A stretch of 64,000 bases of DNA, from positions 354,925,486 through 354,989,485 of the forward strand of contig CM061142.1 in NCBI GenBank assembly GCA_030789695.1, written 5' to 3'. Made by a program: the position numbers and the translations under genes. The DNA comes from Scilla litardierei (taxonomy: Eukaryota; Streptophyta; Magnoliopsida; Asparagales; Asparagaceae). Shown here piece by piece: positions 10,933 to 21,107 of this stretch. The notes beneath the pieces are model-generated. The model saw only the letters and a program-made list of their open reading frames with translations. It was not told the DNA's origin and ran no database searches. The stretch's first letter is position 1; every line of letters starts with the position of its first letter.

Positions 10933-11302
10933 TCAACCGATCGGTTGACAAGTCAACCGATCGGTTGATCCGTTACAAAATAATAACAAAAAACGGCGAG
11001 CTTTCACCCGATCACATGAACCGGTCGGGTGAGTTCTTGAGTGACCGGTTGGATCTTGGAGCAGTCGGGTGAATCGATCGGTTGGATGCCCGTGTCTTCA
11101 GCTCTCCATCTTCAGCTATCAATGAACCGATCGGGTGAGAGTCACCCGATCGGTTGGCATTTTGCTCAAGAAAACAGAGAACAGGCCCCCGCTGAACCGG
11201 TCTGCGAATCGGTCGGGTGACTTCTTTATGAGCTGCGGCAGAGACCGGGTGGTGCACGCGTGCATCACCCGATCGGTTGGAGATGACCAACCGACCGGGT
11301 GA
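10933..11302. repeat. Array of CACCCGATCGGTTG-type palindromes
   Basis: Two exact 16-bp palindromes TCAACCGATCGGTTGA lie at 10933-10948 and 10953-10968. At least eight further variants follow (CACCCGATCGGTTGG, AACCGATCGGGTGA, AACCGGTCGGGTGA and others). The motif differs from the SIRE array but sits at the same place relative to the TATA box. A spacer AACAGAGAAC is present at about 11165. Confidence 0.85.
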
Positions 11303-11907
11303 GGGGCTGAAAGATGAATTTGTAACGGTACGCTTTCGTTATACTTCGTTCGTGCACGTGCTTTTGGCCGTGCACGTGTTTATTTTAGACTTTGTTTGAT
11401 TTTGAATACTTTTGTGTGATATGCCGTTGCGAACGTCTCTGAGAGTATTAAATAGTGGCACTATCTTGGAACGACACTTCTCGAGTCGTTTTTCCACAAT
11501 TTAAACTTACTCGATGAGACGTGGCGATTCTCACTTTTGACGGGAGACGTTTCTATTTTTAGTTTCGTCGTCCGACGTCGAATTTGAGATCCATCTTCTT
11601 AGTTAGCTCACATTCGTCACCACGATCACCACGATATTTATTTTATAATTTTTGGAGTTTATTTGACCACTTTTATAATTTTTACAAGTTTTATATTATT
11701 TTTAATAATTAATTTATAAATTATTTTCGGCCAAATAAAATTTATTTAAGTTTTAAACGTTTTAAAGAATTTTTGAGCCAATTTCCAGCTCATTTGGACC
11801 AGGTCAAACCCTTGGATGAGTTGGAGTAATTGAATTTCAAATTTTAAATCTTTTTAAACTTCTAATCCTATTAGATTTAGCCCTAGACCAAGTCAACCCA
11901 TCTATAC

Positions 11908-11914
11908 TATATAA
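11908..11914 (+). promoter_or_regulatory. TATA box in gypsy A LTR
   Basis: TATATAA within CTATACTATATAAGCAACC. It is repeated at 19511-19517 in the 3' LTR. Transcription is expected to start about 30 bp downstream. Confidence 0.7.
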
Positions 11915-13694
11915 GCAACCCCTAGCAAGACCTCTTTTCGCAAGAAATTAGCCCTAGCCTCTCCCAAACTTGAAATTGGACGTTGCGACGATTCGTCGCA
12001 ACGTTGCGACGTTCAGCTGTCGCACGACCGAAGGAAACGGCCCCGTTCCCCCGCTCCGACCGAAGCCCCCGCCCGCATCCTAGCCGCTCCGCATGCTGCA
12101 GTAGCCGCCCGCTCCGTTCCATCGACCTGACCGACCGCTTGGCCCGCATCCGCCTTGTCGCCCCGCTCCGCACAGCGCTCTGCATCGACCCGCCTCGTCG
12201 CCCCGCTCCGCTCCGTGCCCGACCGAAGGCCACGCCCGCAGCGACCGACGCTTGCAACGTTGCAACGTTGCAACGTCGCAGCCCGCTCTCCAAGCGCACG
12301 ACCGACGGCCCCCATCGATCTGACCGAGGAATCTCCCCGCACCCGCGCTGCTGCACGCCCCCAATCGTCGCACAGCGCCGTTCCTAGTGTCTGACCGAGC
12401 CAAGTCCCCGCACCGAGGCTGTACGACCGAGAGCCACTCGTCGCAACCCCGCATCCGTCGCACCGCTTACCACCGTGGGCCCCCCAAGTTCTCCAGAGTT
12501 ATTGTGGGTCCCCCAAAGGTCCCTAGGACTACTGTGGGCCCCACCTAAGTGCGTTCTCTTCGACGACTTGCCGCGTACGACGTCGTCGCACGTCGTAGCC
12601 CGTCGTCGCACGTGTTAGCTTTGGAATCTGGTATCGTCGCCCGGATTGATTGCTCTGAAATTTCCAGCGAGGAATCTAATTGGAATCTGGACTTGGAGCG
12701 CGATCTTTATTCCAACCCCCGGTGTCGCTACCCGACGCCGGTGTAGCTTTCGCGTCGTGTTGAGGTAACGTTTTGCACCCCTAGGACCCCCAACCCAATT
12801 GCATGCTAATCAAGACTAAAAATCAGTATTTTAAAGTATTTTAAATGTTTTAGAATTCACTAATCAAGATTAATAAAACGGATGTAGGCCGGTGGACTTG
12901 TGCACGTAGGAATCGTGACTTTGGACTCGTTGGACGGTGTTTTCTTGACGTGATAGTTTCAGGCAAGTGAAACTTGCCAAATCTTGTTTAGGGCCATGTT
13001 TTTAGGCCACTTCCTTGCTTTTAGCGTAAAAGAGACTAGTCAGTGAAATGATAGCTGGCTAGACGCCTACTTGATCTAGTTTGACAACGAAACTAGATCC
13101 GTCACCTAAATGATCTAGCTTGACAACGAAGCTAGATCCAACCCTTAAACTTGTCATTCATGCATGCTAAACTGTCACGTTTACTTTTCTTACCTGTACG
13201 CTTTACTACTTGCCATGCCATGTCATCCATGCATTGAATGTTGCATTCGTAGCACACGCTACAATACTTGTACTCGTACTCCTTGTCCGGCTAGGTGCAC
13301 CCCTACGCCATACTTGTTTAAAACACTTCCTGGCTCGTGGTCCAGAAGCGAGCATTCCGTGTTCGGGGGTAATGCCCTGGCTCGATACACGTGGAGGGGT
13401 AGGGATAAACGGTCGCTTGAGCTTAGAAGTTGGCCCGCGCAGCCACTCTAGCCAAAAGACGGAATCTCTGTGCACGAGGTGCTTACTTTTCTTGTATTAT
13501 ACTTGTCTTGTGAATGTCATGCCATACTCGTACTTTACTTTACTTTACTTTACCTGTTGCACTCATTACTTTAAACTGCCATGTCATTGCATCATGCTAG
13601 AACTGCTAGGTTGCTTTACTTTCACCACTTTCAGTTTCCTTGCACAAGTCTTCCAGACTTGCTGACATGTGCCCCTTGCTCTTTTGGGTGTCAC

Positions 13695-13802
13695 ATGTTA
13701 GACCCTGAGCCAGAGGCAGTTGCTGAGGACGAGGTGTTTACTGACGCTGAGCCCGAGCCTACGTTCGTTGAGGAGTTCGAGGACACCGGAGACCAGTCTT
13801 AG
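13695..13802 (+). CDS. LTR-embedded 35-codon acidic ORF, gypsy A 5' LTR
   Basis: Small ORF with start context CACATGTTA, protein beginning MLDPEPE, rich in Glu/Asp, ending DTGDQS then TAG. The same ORF with exactly 35 codons is found at 20648 (3' LTR) and 27329 (gypsy B). Between the conserved upstream TGTGCCCC and the ATG the three copies differ in length, yet the ORF itself has no indel. The last six sense codons differ only at synonymous third positions (ACC/ACT, GGA/GGG/GGT, TCT/TCC). This pattern suggests selection on the peptide. It lies downstream of the TATA box and upstream of gag, so it would be a leader ORF on the genomic RNA. I recognise no family. It could be a translation-regulating uORF rather than a functional peptide. 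Confidence 0.6.
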   Translation: MLDPEPEAVAEDEVFTDAEPEPTFVEEFEDTGDQS

Positions 13803-14165
13803 AGACTGATTTTACTTGCTTTTGCTTTAGGTTGCTGTTAGTTGTCGGTGCTTGCACCTTTTCTTTGTTTTCGTACTTGTACTTTCGTTGGCCATGCCGG
13901 GCCTCTTTTAGACTCTTTTATTTTGGCCCGGTGGCTTTTCTGCGATGTTGAGATTTATTATTATGGATATTCTGAGATGTTTCTTTGTCTCTTTTCGTTA
14001 TTATTATCTTTGTTTCGTTTCGCGTTGCAAGGACCTGCAGTTTAAAGTGATTGCCGCTTATCGGACTTAAGCTTTGTAGCTTCAAGTCTGAGCGGACCTT
14101 CTCACGCTTCGCCTCCACGTTTTTGGGAAGCGGGGCGTGACAGGTTTTGTTGGTGGCCCATGCAG

Positions 14166-14291
14166 GTCCTCTTCTTGCGATTGCGAACTAACGGAACAAC
14201 GATAATAAACGGAATATCCATTAAATAAATTGCAACATCCAAGTCATTAAGCTTTGAGTCTAATTTGTTTGTTCGTTTTCTATGTCATTAG
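14166..14291 (+). other. Candidate leader intron before gag (gypsy A)
   Basis: Donor CATGCAG|GTCC, acceptor GTCATTAG|ATGGCTGG directly at the gag start; 126 bp. Gypsy B has the same borders and 125 bp (27788-27912). Splicing would place an upstream ATG-CAG in frame with the gag ATG. The donor is weak (C at +3), so this is only a possibility. The alternative is that this is simply the primer-binding/leader region. Confidence 0.35.
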
Positions 14292-17200
14292 ATGGCTGGA
14301 CAACGACAGACCCGATCTGGTAGTGGGCCCAATCATGCTGAGGAGCCGGATAGAGAGCCCACCAATGCTGAGATCATGAGGATGATGCATCAGATGATGC
14401 AGGTACAGCAGGGCATGCTCCAGAACACTCAGAGTGCTCCTTGCCATGAGCCAGGAGCGAAGCAGTTTCGGGAGCTGGGCCCGACGTACTTTGATGGATC
14501 TGAAGGACCGATGGCTGCAGAGGAGTGGATCAGAAATACCGAGGATAATCTGAAGATGTCGAAGGTCAACCCGGCTGGATGGGTTGATCTGGCAAAGAGG
14601 CAGCTGAAGGATAATTCCCGAAACTGGTGGGATGCCGAGGAGGAGCTGTTGGTGAGCCCTATACCTTGGGCTACTTTCAAGTCTAGATTCGATGAGGAGT
14701 ACTTTCCGAAGGCTGCTAGGAGGGAGATGTTGCAGCGCTTCATTGAGCTGAAGCAGGGGAGTCTGACGGTGGACCAGTACCACCAGGAGTTTACTAGATT
14801 GAGTCGCTTCGCGCCAAAGATGGTAGAGGATGCTGAGGAGAAGGCTCAGAAGTTTCTGCAGGGTCTTTCTCTAGACTTGCAGAGTCTGGTGTCTACGTCG
14901 CACATGGAGTCTTATCAGAAGTTGCTGGTAGCTGCTCGGAGACAGGAGAAGATTGCGAAGCTGAAGAGAGGACAGATTTCTGGAGCTGGGAAGAGGCCGA
15001 TGGAGCAGTCTAGGCCTGGGACTAGGCCTACCCAGCCAGTGCAGTTCAAGAGGCCAGGTGGGCCTATTGTGAAGACTTGCCATTTCTGTGGCAAGACCGG
15101 GCATATCAAGGATCAGTGTAGGAAGATGTTGGGACAGTGCCTGGTTTGTGGAGACCCTACTCATGCTATGAAGGACTGCCCGAGTTCTAAGCAACCCTGG
15201 AAGAATCCCGTTGCCGCACAGCCGTTGCAGCAGAGAGCACTTGTACCTGCAGGTCGTGGAGCACCTCTCGCTCCTCAGAGGCAGGCTTTTCAGCAGGCTG
15301 TGCAGCCGAGGAGGCAGGCTTACCTGATGACGGCAGTGGAGAACGAGGCTACGGATGAGGTTATCGCAGGTAATTCTCAAACTAGTTGTTTCCTTCCTTA
15401 GATAGCTTGATTGTTAGCTTATGTTTGAATTGATTGCACATGATTGTTTGTTAGATTAGGGCTTGATTGTTAGATTATTTGTTAGGTGTGATTTTGGTGT
15501 GCACATTTCCCGTACGAGTCCTCTTTGACTCAGGTGCATCAATGTGCATTATCTCTCGGAGCTTCGTCGAGAAGCATTCCTTGACGACTTCCCCTCTTCC
15601 CAAGAGTTGGAACATCGTCACGGGTAATGGCGTGATCTCGGTGTATCGTGGGTGCACTTCTTGCCCTTTGGTGGTCTGTGGACATGAGCTTTACGCTGAC
15701 TTTATTGTCCACGACATCATCAACTACGATGCCGTGCTCGGGATGGATTGGCTTGCGAGCTTCTATGCTACGATCGATTGTCGGAGGAAGAAGGTGGTGT
15801 TCGAGATCCCCGAACATCCGGTGTTTGAGTTCAGTCGAGGTAGCAGTTCGCTTGGCCCTGTCAGGTTTCGGGCCAAGCCGGTGGAGCTTGTTGCTATGCA
15901 GATGGAGCAGGATAGACCAGCTGTGGTACGTGAATTCGACGACGTCTTCCCCGAGGAGATGTCTGGGCTGCCACCCGATCGAGCTCTCGAGTTTTCGATC
16001 GATCTTATGCCGGGAGCGCAGCCTATTTCGAAGGCGCCGTATCGGATGGCTCCAGCAGAGTTGGAGGAGTTGCGTAGGCAGCTGGACGAGCTTTTGCAGA
16101 AAGGATACATCAATCCCAGTGTGTCTCCGTGGGGAGCACCGGTGTTGCTGGTGAAGAAGAAGGATGGCTCACGTCGCATGTGTGTGGATTACCGGGAGCT
16201 GAATGCTGTGACTATCAAGAATAAATATCCCTTGCCACGGATAGATGACATCTTTGATCAGCTCGGAGGATCGAGGGTGTTCTCTAAATTGGATTTGAGA
16301 AGTGGCTACCATCAGCTTAAGGTGAAGAAGGACGACATCCCGAAGACAGCTTTCAGGACAAAGTATGGTCACTACGAGTTCGTGGTTATGCCCTTCGGCG
16401 TAACCAATGCGCCCGCAGTCTTTATGAACCTGATGAATTTGGTCTTCTACGACTTTCTAGACAAGTTCGTCGTCATCTTCATTGACGATATTCTGATCTA
16501 CTCAAAGTCGGAGGAAGAGCATGCCTCGCACTTGAGGACAGTGTTGGAGATCTTGAGGAAGCATCGTTTGTATGCTAAGTATTCCAAGTGCGAGTTCTGG
16601 CTGGATAGAGTTGCCTTTCTCGGGCATGTGGTGTCTGGTGATGGGATTTCTGTGGATCCCGAGAAGATTGTGGCTATCAGAGAGTGGCCGGTTCCGCAGT
16701 CGGCGTCAGAGATCAGGAGTTTCCTTGGACTTGCAGGCTATTACCGACGTTTCATTAAGGACTTTTCTCGGATTGCTGAGCCGATGACCAGACTGACGCG
16801 GAAGGATGTGCCTTACGTTTGGTCTGATGATTGCGAGAAGGCTTTTGGTATTCTGAAGGAGAGGTTGACGACCGCCCCTGTACTTGCTGTGCCTGACCGG
16901 AGTGGAGGATTCGAGATCTTTTGTGATGCTTCTGGAAAGGGTTTAGGATGTGTGCTGCATCAGCACGGGCATGTGGTTGCGTATGCTTCTCGTCAGCTTA
17001 AGGCTCATGAGAAGAATTACCCGACACATGATTTGGAGTTGGCTGCCGTCGTGTTTGCGCTGAAGATTTGGAGACACTTCCTGCTGAGTGAGAAGGTGAA
17101 GATCTTCACCGATCACAAAAGCTTGAAGTATATCTTTACGCAGAAGGAGCTCAACATGCGACAGCGTCGATGGTTGGAGCTCATGGCAGACTACGAGATT

Positions 17201-18882
17201 GACTTGCAGTATCACCCTGGCAAGGTGAATGTGGTCCCGGATGCGCTGAGCAGTCTTCCAGCGGTGATGATGTTGACCTCGCAGTGGAGATTGCAGCAGG
17301 ATTTTTGCGAGATCGGTATCGAGATTATTCTTCCTGGAGAGACTTCTTCGATGATGACCATGCAAATACAATCGACAATCGTGGATAGGATCAAGGCTGG
17401 ACAGGCGGGAGATGCTAAGCTGGTGAAGATTCGGGAGCAGGTGGAAGTCGGTCTGCGGACTGACTTCTTGATTCATGAGGATGGTTCGTTGAGATTTGGA
17501 GCCAGGTTGTGTGTGCCGGCTGGAGATATCAGAGAGGAATTATTGGTCGAGGCACACAGTTCGCCGTATTCTGTGCATCCTGGTGGGACCAAGATGTACA
17601 AGGATCTTCGTCTGAACTTTTGGTGGCATGGTATGAAGAGGAGTGTGGCTCGGAGTGTAGCCAAGTGTTTGGTTTGCCAACAAGTAAAGGCGGAGCATCA
17701 GCGTACGGCAGGGTTGCTACAACCGCTTCCGATTCCGGAGTGGAAGTGGCAGCACATCACTATGGATTTCGTGACTGGACTACCTCGGAGTCCGAAGCAG
17801 AACGACGCGATTTGGGTGATCGTAGACCGATTGACCAAATCCGCGCACTTTATTCCCTTCCGAGTAGGACAGTTTACTGAGACGCTAGCGAGGAGATACA
17901 TGGAGGTAAATTCGTTTACTCTCCGTTTCTATTTCCTTTTCCTAGTTTAGATAGTGATGTAACGTGAATCGTGCAGGAGATCGTACGACTTCACGGAGTC
18001 CCTGTGAGTATCGTGTCGGACAGAGACACGAGATTCACATCTCAGTTTTGGCAGAGTCTGCAGAAGAGCTTGGGTACGAGTCTGAGTTTCAGCACGGCGT
18101 ACCACCCGCAGACGGATGGCCAGTCCGAGAGGACGATTCAGATATTGGAGGATATGTTGCGAGCTTGCATGCTGGACTTTAAGGGATCTTGGGAGGATCA
18201 TCTCCATCACGTTGAGTTTGCCTACAATAACAGCTACCAGGCGAGTATTGGAATGGCGCCTTTCGCCGCGCTATATGGAAAGAAATGTCGATCGCCACTG
18301 AGCTGGGATGACGTTAGAGATCGGGAGCTGTTAGGACCAGAGATGATCGTGGAGGCCGTGGATGTTGTGAGGAATATTCGAGAGAAGCTGAGGATTGCGC
18401 AGGACCGTTTCAAGCATTGGGCAGATGCTAAACGGAGGCCTTTGGAGTTTCAGCCTGGCGATCATGTCTTTCTGAAGATTTCTCTGAACCGCGGAGTTAT
18501 TCGATTCGGGAAGAGAGGCAAGCTGAGTCCGAGGTTCATTGGGCCGTTTGAAGTCCTTGAGAGAGTTGGAGCTGTGGCTTATCGATTGGCGTTGCCACCG
18601 TCGCTTGTGGGAGTTCACGACGTATTTCACGTATCTCAGTTACGTCGATACGTTAGTGATCCCTCTCACGCTGTGGATTTCTCGGAGATTACGGTTCGTC
18701 CGGATCTGTCTTATGATCAGCAGCCCGTTGAGATTCTGGATCGTCGACAGAAGCAGCTGAGGAATAAGACCGTCGACTTGGTTCGAGTGCAGTGGCGTCA
18801 CGGTTTCCCTGGTGAGTCCACTTGGGAGCGTGAAGATGAGATGAGAGAGCGTTTCCCGCACCTTTTCCCGAGCAGTGCTTGA
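14292..18882 (+). CDS. gag-pol: Gypsy A Gag-Pol polyprotein, intact if two introns are spliced
   Basis: Segments 14292-15369, 15486-17905 and 17977-18882 give 1467 codons plus TGA with no disruption. Domains by residue: Gag about 60-230; two CCHC knuckles ([14 protein letters not shown] and [14 protein letters not shown]) about 263-300; aspartic protease with FDSGAS about 372; RT with [20 protein letters not shown] and catalytic [10 protein letters not shown] about 691; RNase H starting [10 protein letters not shown] about 837; integrase HHCC zinc finger about 1049-1090 ([16 protein letters not shown]); DDE core with MDFV, VSDRD and DGQSERT; chromodomain about 1410-1465. The domain order and chromodomain place it in the Tekay/Del chromoviruses. 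Unspliced, the first ORF ends in intron 1 (stop 15399-15401) and yields Gag alone. The ATG at 14292 is shared with gypsy B (27913). Potentially autonomous. Confidence 0.85.
15370..15485 (+). other. Intron 1, gag-protease boundary (116 bp, phase 1)
   Basis: Donor GCAG|GTAATT, acceptor TTTGTTAG|GTGTG. Both outer frames fit exactly: exon 1 ends on codon position 1 and exon 2 starts on position 2, giving the junction EVIA-G-VILV expected between Gag and protease in this clade. The intron is T-rich and contains stops. Gypsy B keeps the same borders and phase (29045-29154). Confidence 0.75.
17906..17976 (+). other. Intron 2, inside the integrase core (71 bp, phase 0)
   Basis: Donor GGAG|GTAAATTC, acceptor GAATCGTGCAG|GAGATC. 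Removing it restores the spacing RRYME-EIVRLHG seen in chromodomain Gypsy integrases, between the first (MDFV) and second (VSDRD) catalytic Asp. Retention adds 15 codons then TAG at 17948. Gypsy B has the same intron (63723-63792, 70 bp). Confidence 0.75.
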
Positions 18883-18910
18883 TGTTGATTCCGAGGACGG
18901 AATCATTTCT

Positions 18911-18923
18911 AAGGTGGGGAGGA
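18911..18923 (+). other. Polypurine tract of gypsy A
   Basis: AAGGTGGGGAGGA immediately before the 3' LTR TG. It lies 28 bp downstream of the polyprotein stop. Confidence 0.85.
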
Positions 18924-21107
18924 TGTAACGGTACGTTTTCGTTGTACTTCGTTCGTGCACGTGCTTTTGGCCGTGCACGTGTTTATTTTAGACTTTGTTT
19001 GATTTTGAATACTTTTGTGTAATATGCCGTTGCGAATGTCTCTGAGAGTATTAAATAGTGGCACTATCTTGTAACGACACTTCTCGAGTCGTTTTTCCAC
19101 AATTTAAACTTACTCGATGAGACGTGGCGATTCTCACTTTTGACGGGAGACGTTTCTATTTTTAGTTTCGTCGTCCGACGCCGAATTTGAGATCCGTCTT
19201 CTTAGTTAGCTCACATTCGTCACCACGATCACCACAATATTTATTTTATAATTTTTGGAGTTTATTTGACCACTTTAATAATTTTTACAAGTTTTATATT
19301 ATTTTTAATAATTAATTTATAAATTATTTTCGGCCAAATAAAATTTATTTAAGTTTTAAACGTTTTAAAGAATTTTTGAGCCAATTTCCAGCTCATTTGG
19401 ACCAGGTCAAACCCTTGGATGAGTTGGAGTAATTGAATTTCAAATTTTAAATCTTTTTAAACTTCTAATCCTATTAGATTTAGCCCTAGACCAAGTCAAC
19501 CCATCTATACTATATAAGCAACCCCTAGCAAGACCTCTTTTCGCAAGAAATTAGCCCTAGCTTCTCCCAAACTTGAAATTGGACGTTGCGACGATTCGTC
19601 GCAACGTTGCGACGATTCGTCGCAACGTTGCGACATTCAGCTGCCGCACGACCGAAGGAAACGGCCCCGTTCCCCCGCTCCGACCGGAGCCCCCGCCCGC
19701 ATCCTAGCCGCTCCGCACGCTGCAGCAGCCGCCCGCTCCGTTCCATCGACCTGACCGACCGCTTGGCCCGCATCCGCCTTGTCGCCCCGCTCCGCACAGC
19801 GCTCCGCATCGACCCGCCTCGTCGCCCCGCTCCGCTCCGTGCCCGACCGAAGGCCACTCCCGCAGCGACCGACGCTTGCAACGTTGCAACGTTGCAACGT
19901 CGCAGCCCGCTCTCCAAGCGCACGACCGACGGCCCCCATCGATCTGACCGAGGAATCTCCCCGCACCAGCGCTGCTGCACGCCCCCAATCGTCGCACAGC
20001 GCCGTTCCTAGTGTCTGACCGAGCCAAGTCCCCGCACCGAGGCTGTACGACCGAGAGCCACTCGTCGCAACCCCGCATTCGTCGCACCGCTTGCCACCGT
20101 GGGCCCCCCAAGTTCTCCAGGGTTATTGTGGGTCCCCCAAAGGTCCCTAGGACTACTGTGGGCCCCACCTAAGTGCGTTCTCTTCGACGACTTGCCGCGT
20201 ACGACGTCGTCGCACGTCGTAGCCCGTCGTCACACGTGTTAGCTTTGGAATCTGGAATCGTCGCCCGGATTGATTGCTCTGAAATTTCCAGCGAGGAATC
20301 TAATTGGAATCTGGACTTGGAGCGCGATCTTTATTCCAACCCCCGGCGTCGCTACCCGACGCCGGTGTAGCTTTCGCGTCGTGTTGAGGTAACGTTTTGC
20401 ACCCCTAGGACCCCCAACCCAATTGCATGCTAATCAAGACTAAAAATCAGTATTTTAAAGTATTTTAAATGTTTTAGAATTCACTAATCAAGATTAATAA
20501 AACGGATGTAGGCCGGTGGACTTGTGCACGTAGGAATCGTGACTTTGGACTCGTTGGACGGTGTTTTCTTGACGTGATAGTTTCAGTTTCCTTGCCCAAG
20601 ACTTTTAGACTTGCTGACATGTGCCCCTTTACTCTTTTGGGTGACACATGTTAGATCCTGAGCCTGAGTACCTTGTTGAGGACGAGGTGTTTGCTGACAC
20701 CGAGACCGAGCTTGTGTTTGACGGGGAGTACGTGGACACTGGGGACCAGTCCTAGTGTCTTCGTTGAGCTTCCCTTTTGTTTTTAGACTGCTGTTTTGTT
20801 GTCGGTGCGTAGCACCTATACTTTGTTGTGTTGTGACAGGTTTTGTTGGCCTTGTTCTGGGCCTTTAGACTCTTTCTTTTAGCCTGGTGGCTTTTCTGGA
20901 TGTCAAACTTAATTTTCATGTTGGACAATTTATGAGATATGAGAACTTAATTTCTGTCTCTCCTTGTGTTATTATTGTTGTTCCGTTTGTGGTTACAGGG
21001 ACCTGCTTATGTTTTATTGACGCTTATCAGGTTTGGGGCTTCACAGATCCACTCTCGTGCGGACCTTTTCATGTCTCGCCTCCATTTTAGGGAAGCGGGG
21101 CGTGACA
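18924..21107 (+). repeat. 3' LTR of gypsy A (2184 bp, mosaic)
   Basis: The first ~1.65 kb match the 5' LTR with few substitutions, plus one extra 21-bp copy of the GACGATTCGTCGCAACGTT repeat near 19610. At TTTCAG (20580-20586) it jumps to sequence corresponding to 13630 onward, skipping about 670 bp. The tail (20587-21107) is strongly diverged from the 5' LTR tail and closer to the gypsy B LTR tail (GTCTCGCCTCCATTTTAGGG). It ends GGGGCGTGACA. Confidence 0.85.
20648..20755 (+). CDS. LTR-embedded 35-codon acidic ORF, gypsy A 3' LTR
   Basis: Begins MLDPEPEYLVEDEVF and ends VDTGDQS then TAG. It is the same length as the copies at 13695 and 27329 although it lies in the diverged tail of this LTR. 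Many substitutions, no indels, no stops. Function unknown. Confidence 0.55.
   Translation: MLDPEPEYLVEDEVFADTETELVFDGEYVDTGDQS

Larger units (their letters stand above)
9989..11320 (-). repeat. Athila-like LTR fragment, third family
   Basis: It starts TGACCGGCGCC and shows the layout of the Athila-like LTR at 29612/47202: ACCGCAAG-type segment, then ATCGAAC(A/T)CAGGGAGG, a long R/U5, a TATA box and a palindrome array. It therefore reads as an LTR on the minus strand, beginning with its 3' end at 9989. Its other end is cut by gypsy A at 11321. There is no coding sequence. Confidence 0.6.
11321..14142 (+). repeat. 5' LTR of gypsy A (2822 bp)
   Basis: It begins TGTAACGGTACG and ends GGGGCGTGACA. 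G-box-like palindromes (GTGCACGTGC, CGTGCACGTG) lie in the first 70 bp and the TATA box at 11908. A CG-rich segment (11980-12610) follows with GTTGCGACGATTCGTCGCAAC-like palindromes and repeated GTTGCAAC. A segment starting GGCAAGTGAAACTTGCC (12962) is shared with gypsy B. The 35-codon ORF is at 13695-13802. Confidence 0.9.
11321..21107 (+). mobile_element. Gypsy A: Tekay/Del-type chromodomain retrotransposon
   Basis: Order is LTR (11321-14142), leader, gag, protease, RT, RNase H, integrase, chromodomain, polypurine tract (18911-18923), LTR (18924-21107). No in-frame stop or frameshift remains in the polyprotein once two GT-AG introns are removed. Flanks do not form a target duplication (GAATT before, ATTGG after), and the two flanks belong to different elements (Athila-like LTR on the left, Tork-like LTR on the right). 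The 3' LTR is a mosaic (see its entry). This points to recombination with another copy after insertion. Confidence 0.9.

Noticed and set aside
11983..12611. Several long open frames on both strands in the CG-rich LTR segment (also 19586-20168)
   Set aside because: Low-complexity Arg/Ala/Ser-rich translations in all frames, within the LTR downstream of the TATA box, with no conserved start or product between the two LTR copies.
14871..15380. Long minus-strand open frames opposite gypsy A and B coding regions
   Set aside because: They mirror the codon structure of the real plus-strand genes and show no domain or independent conservation.
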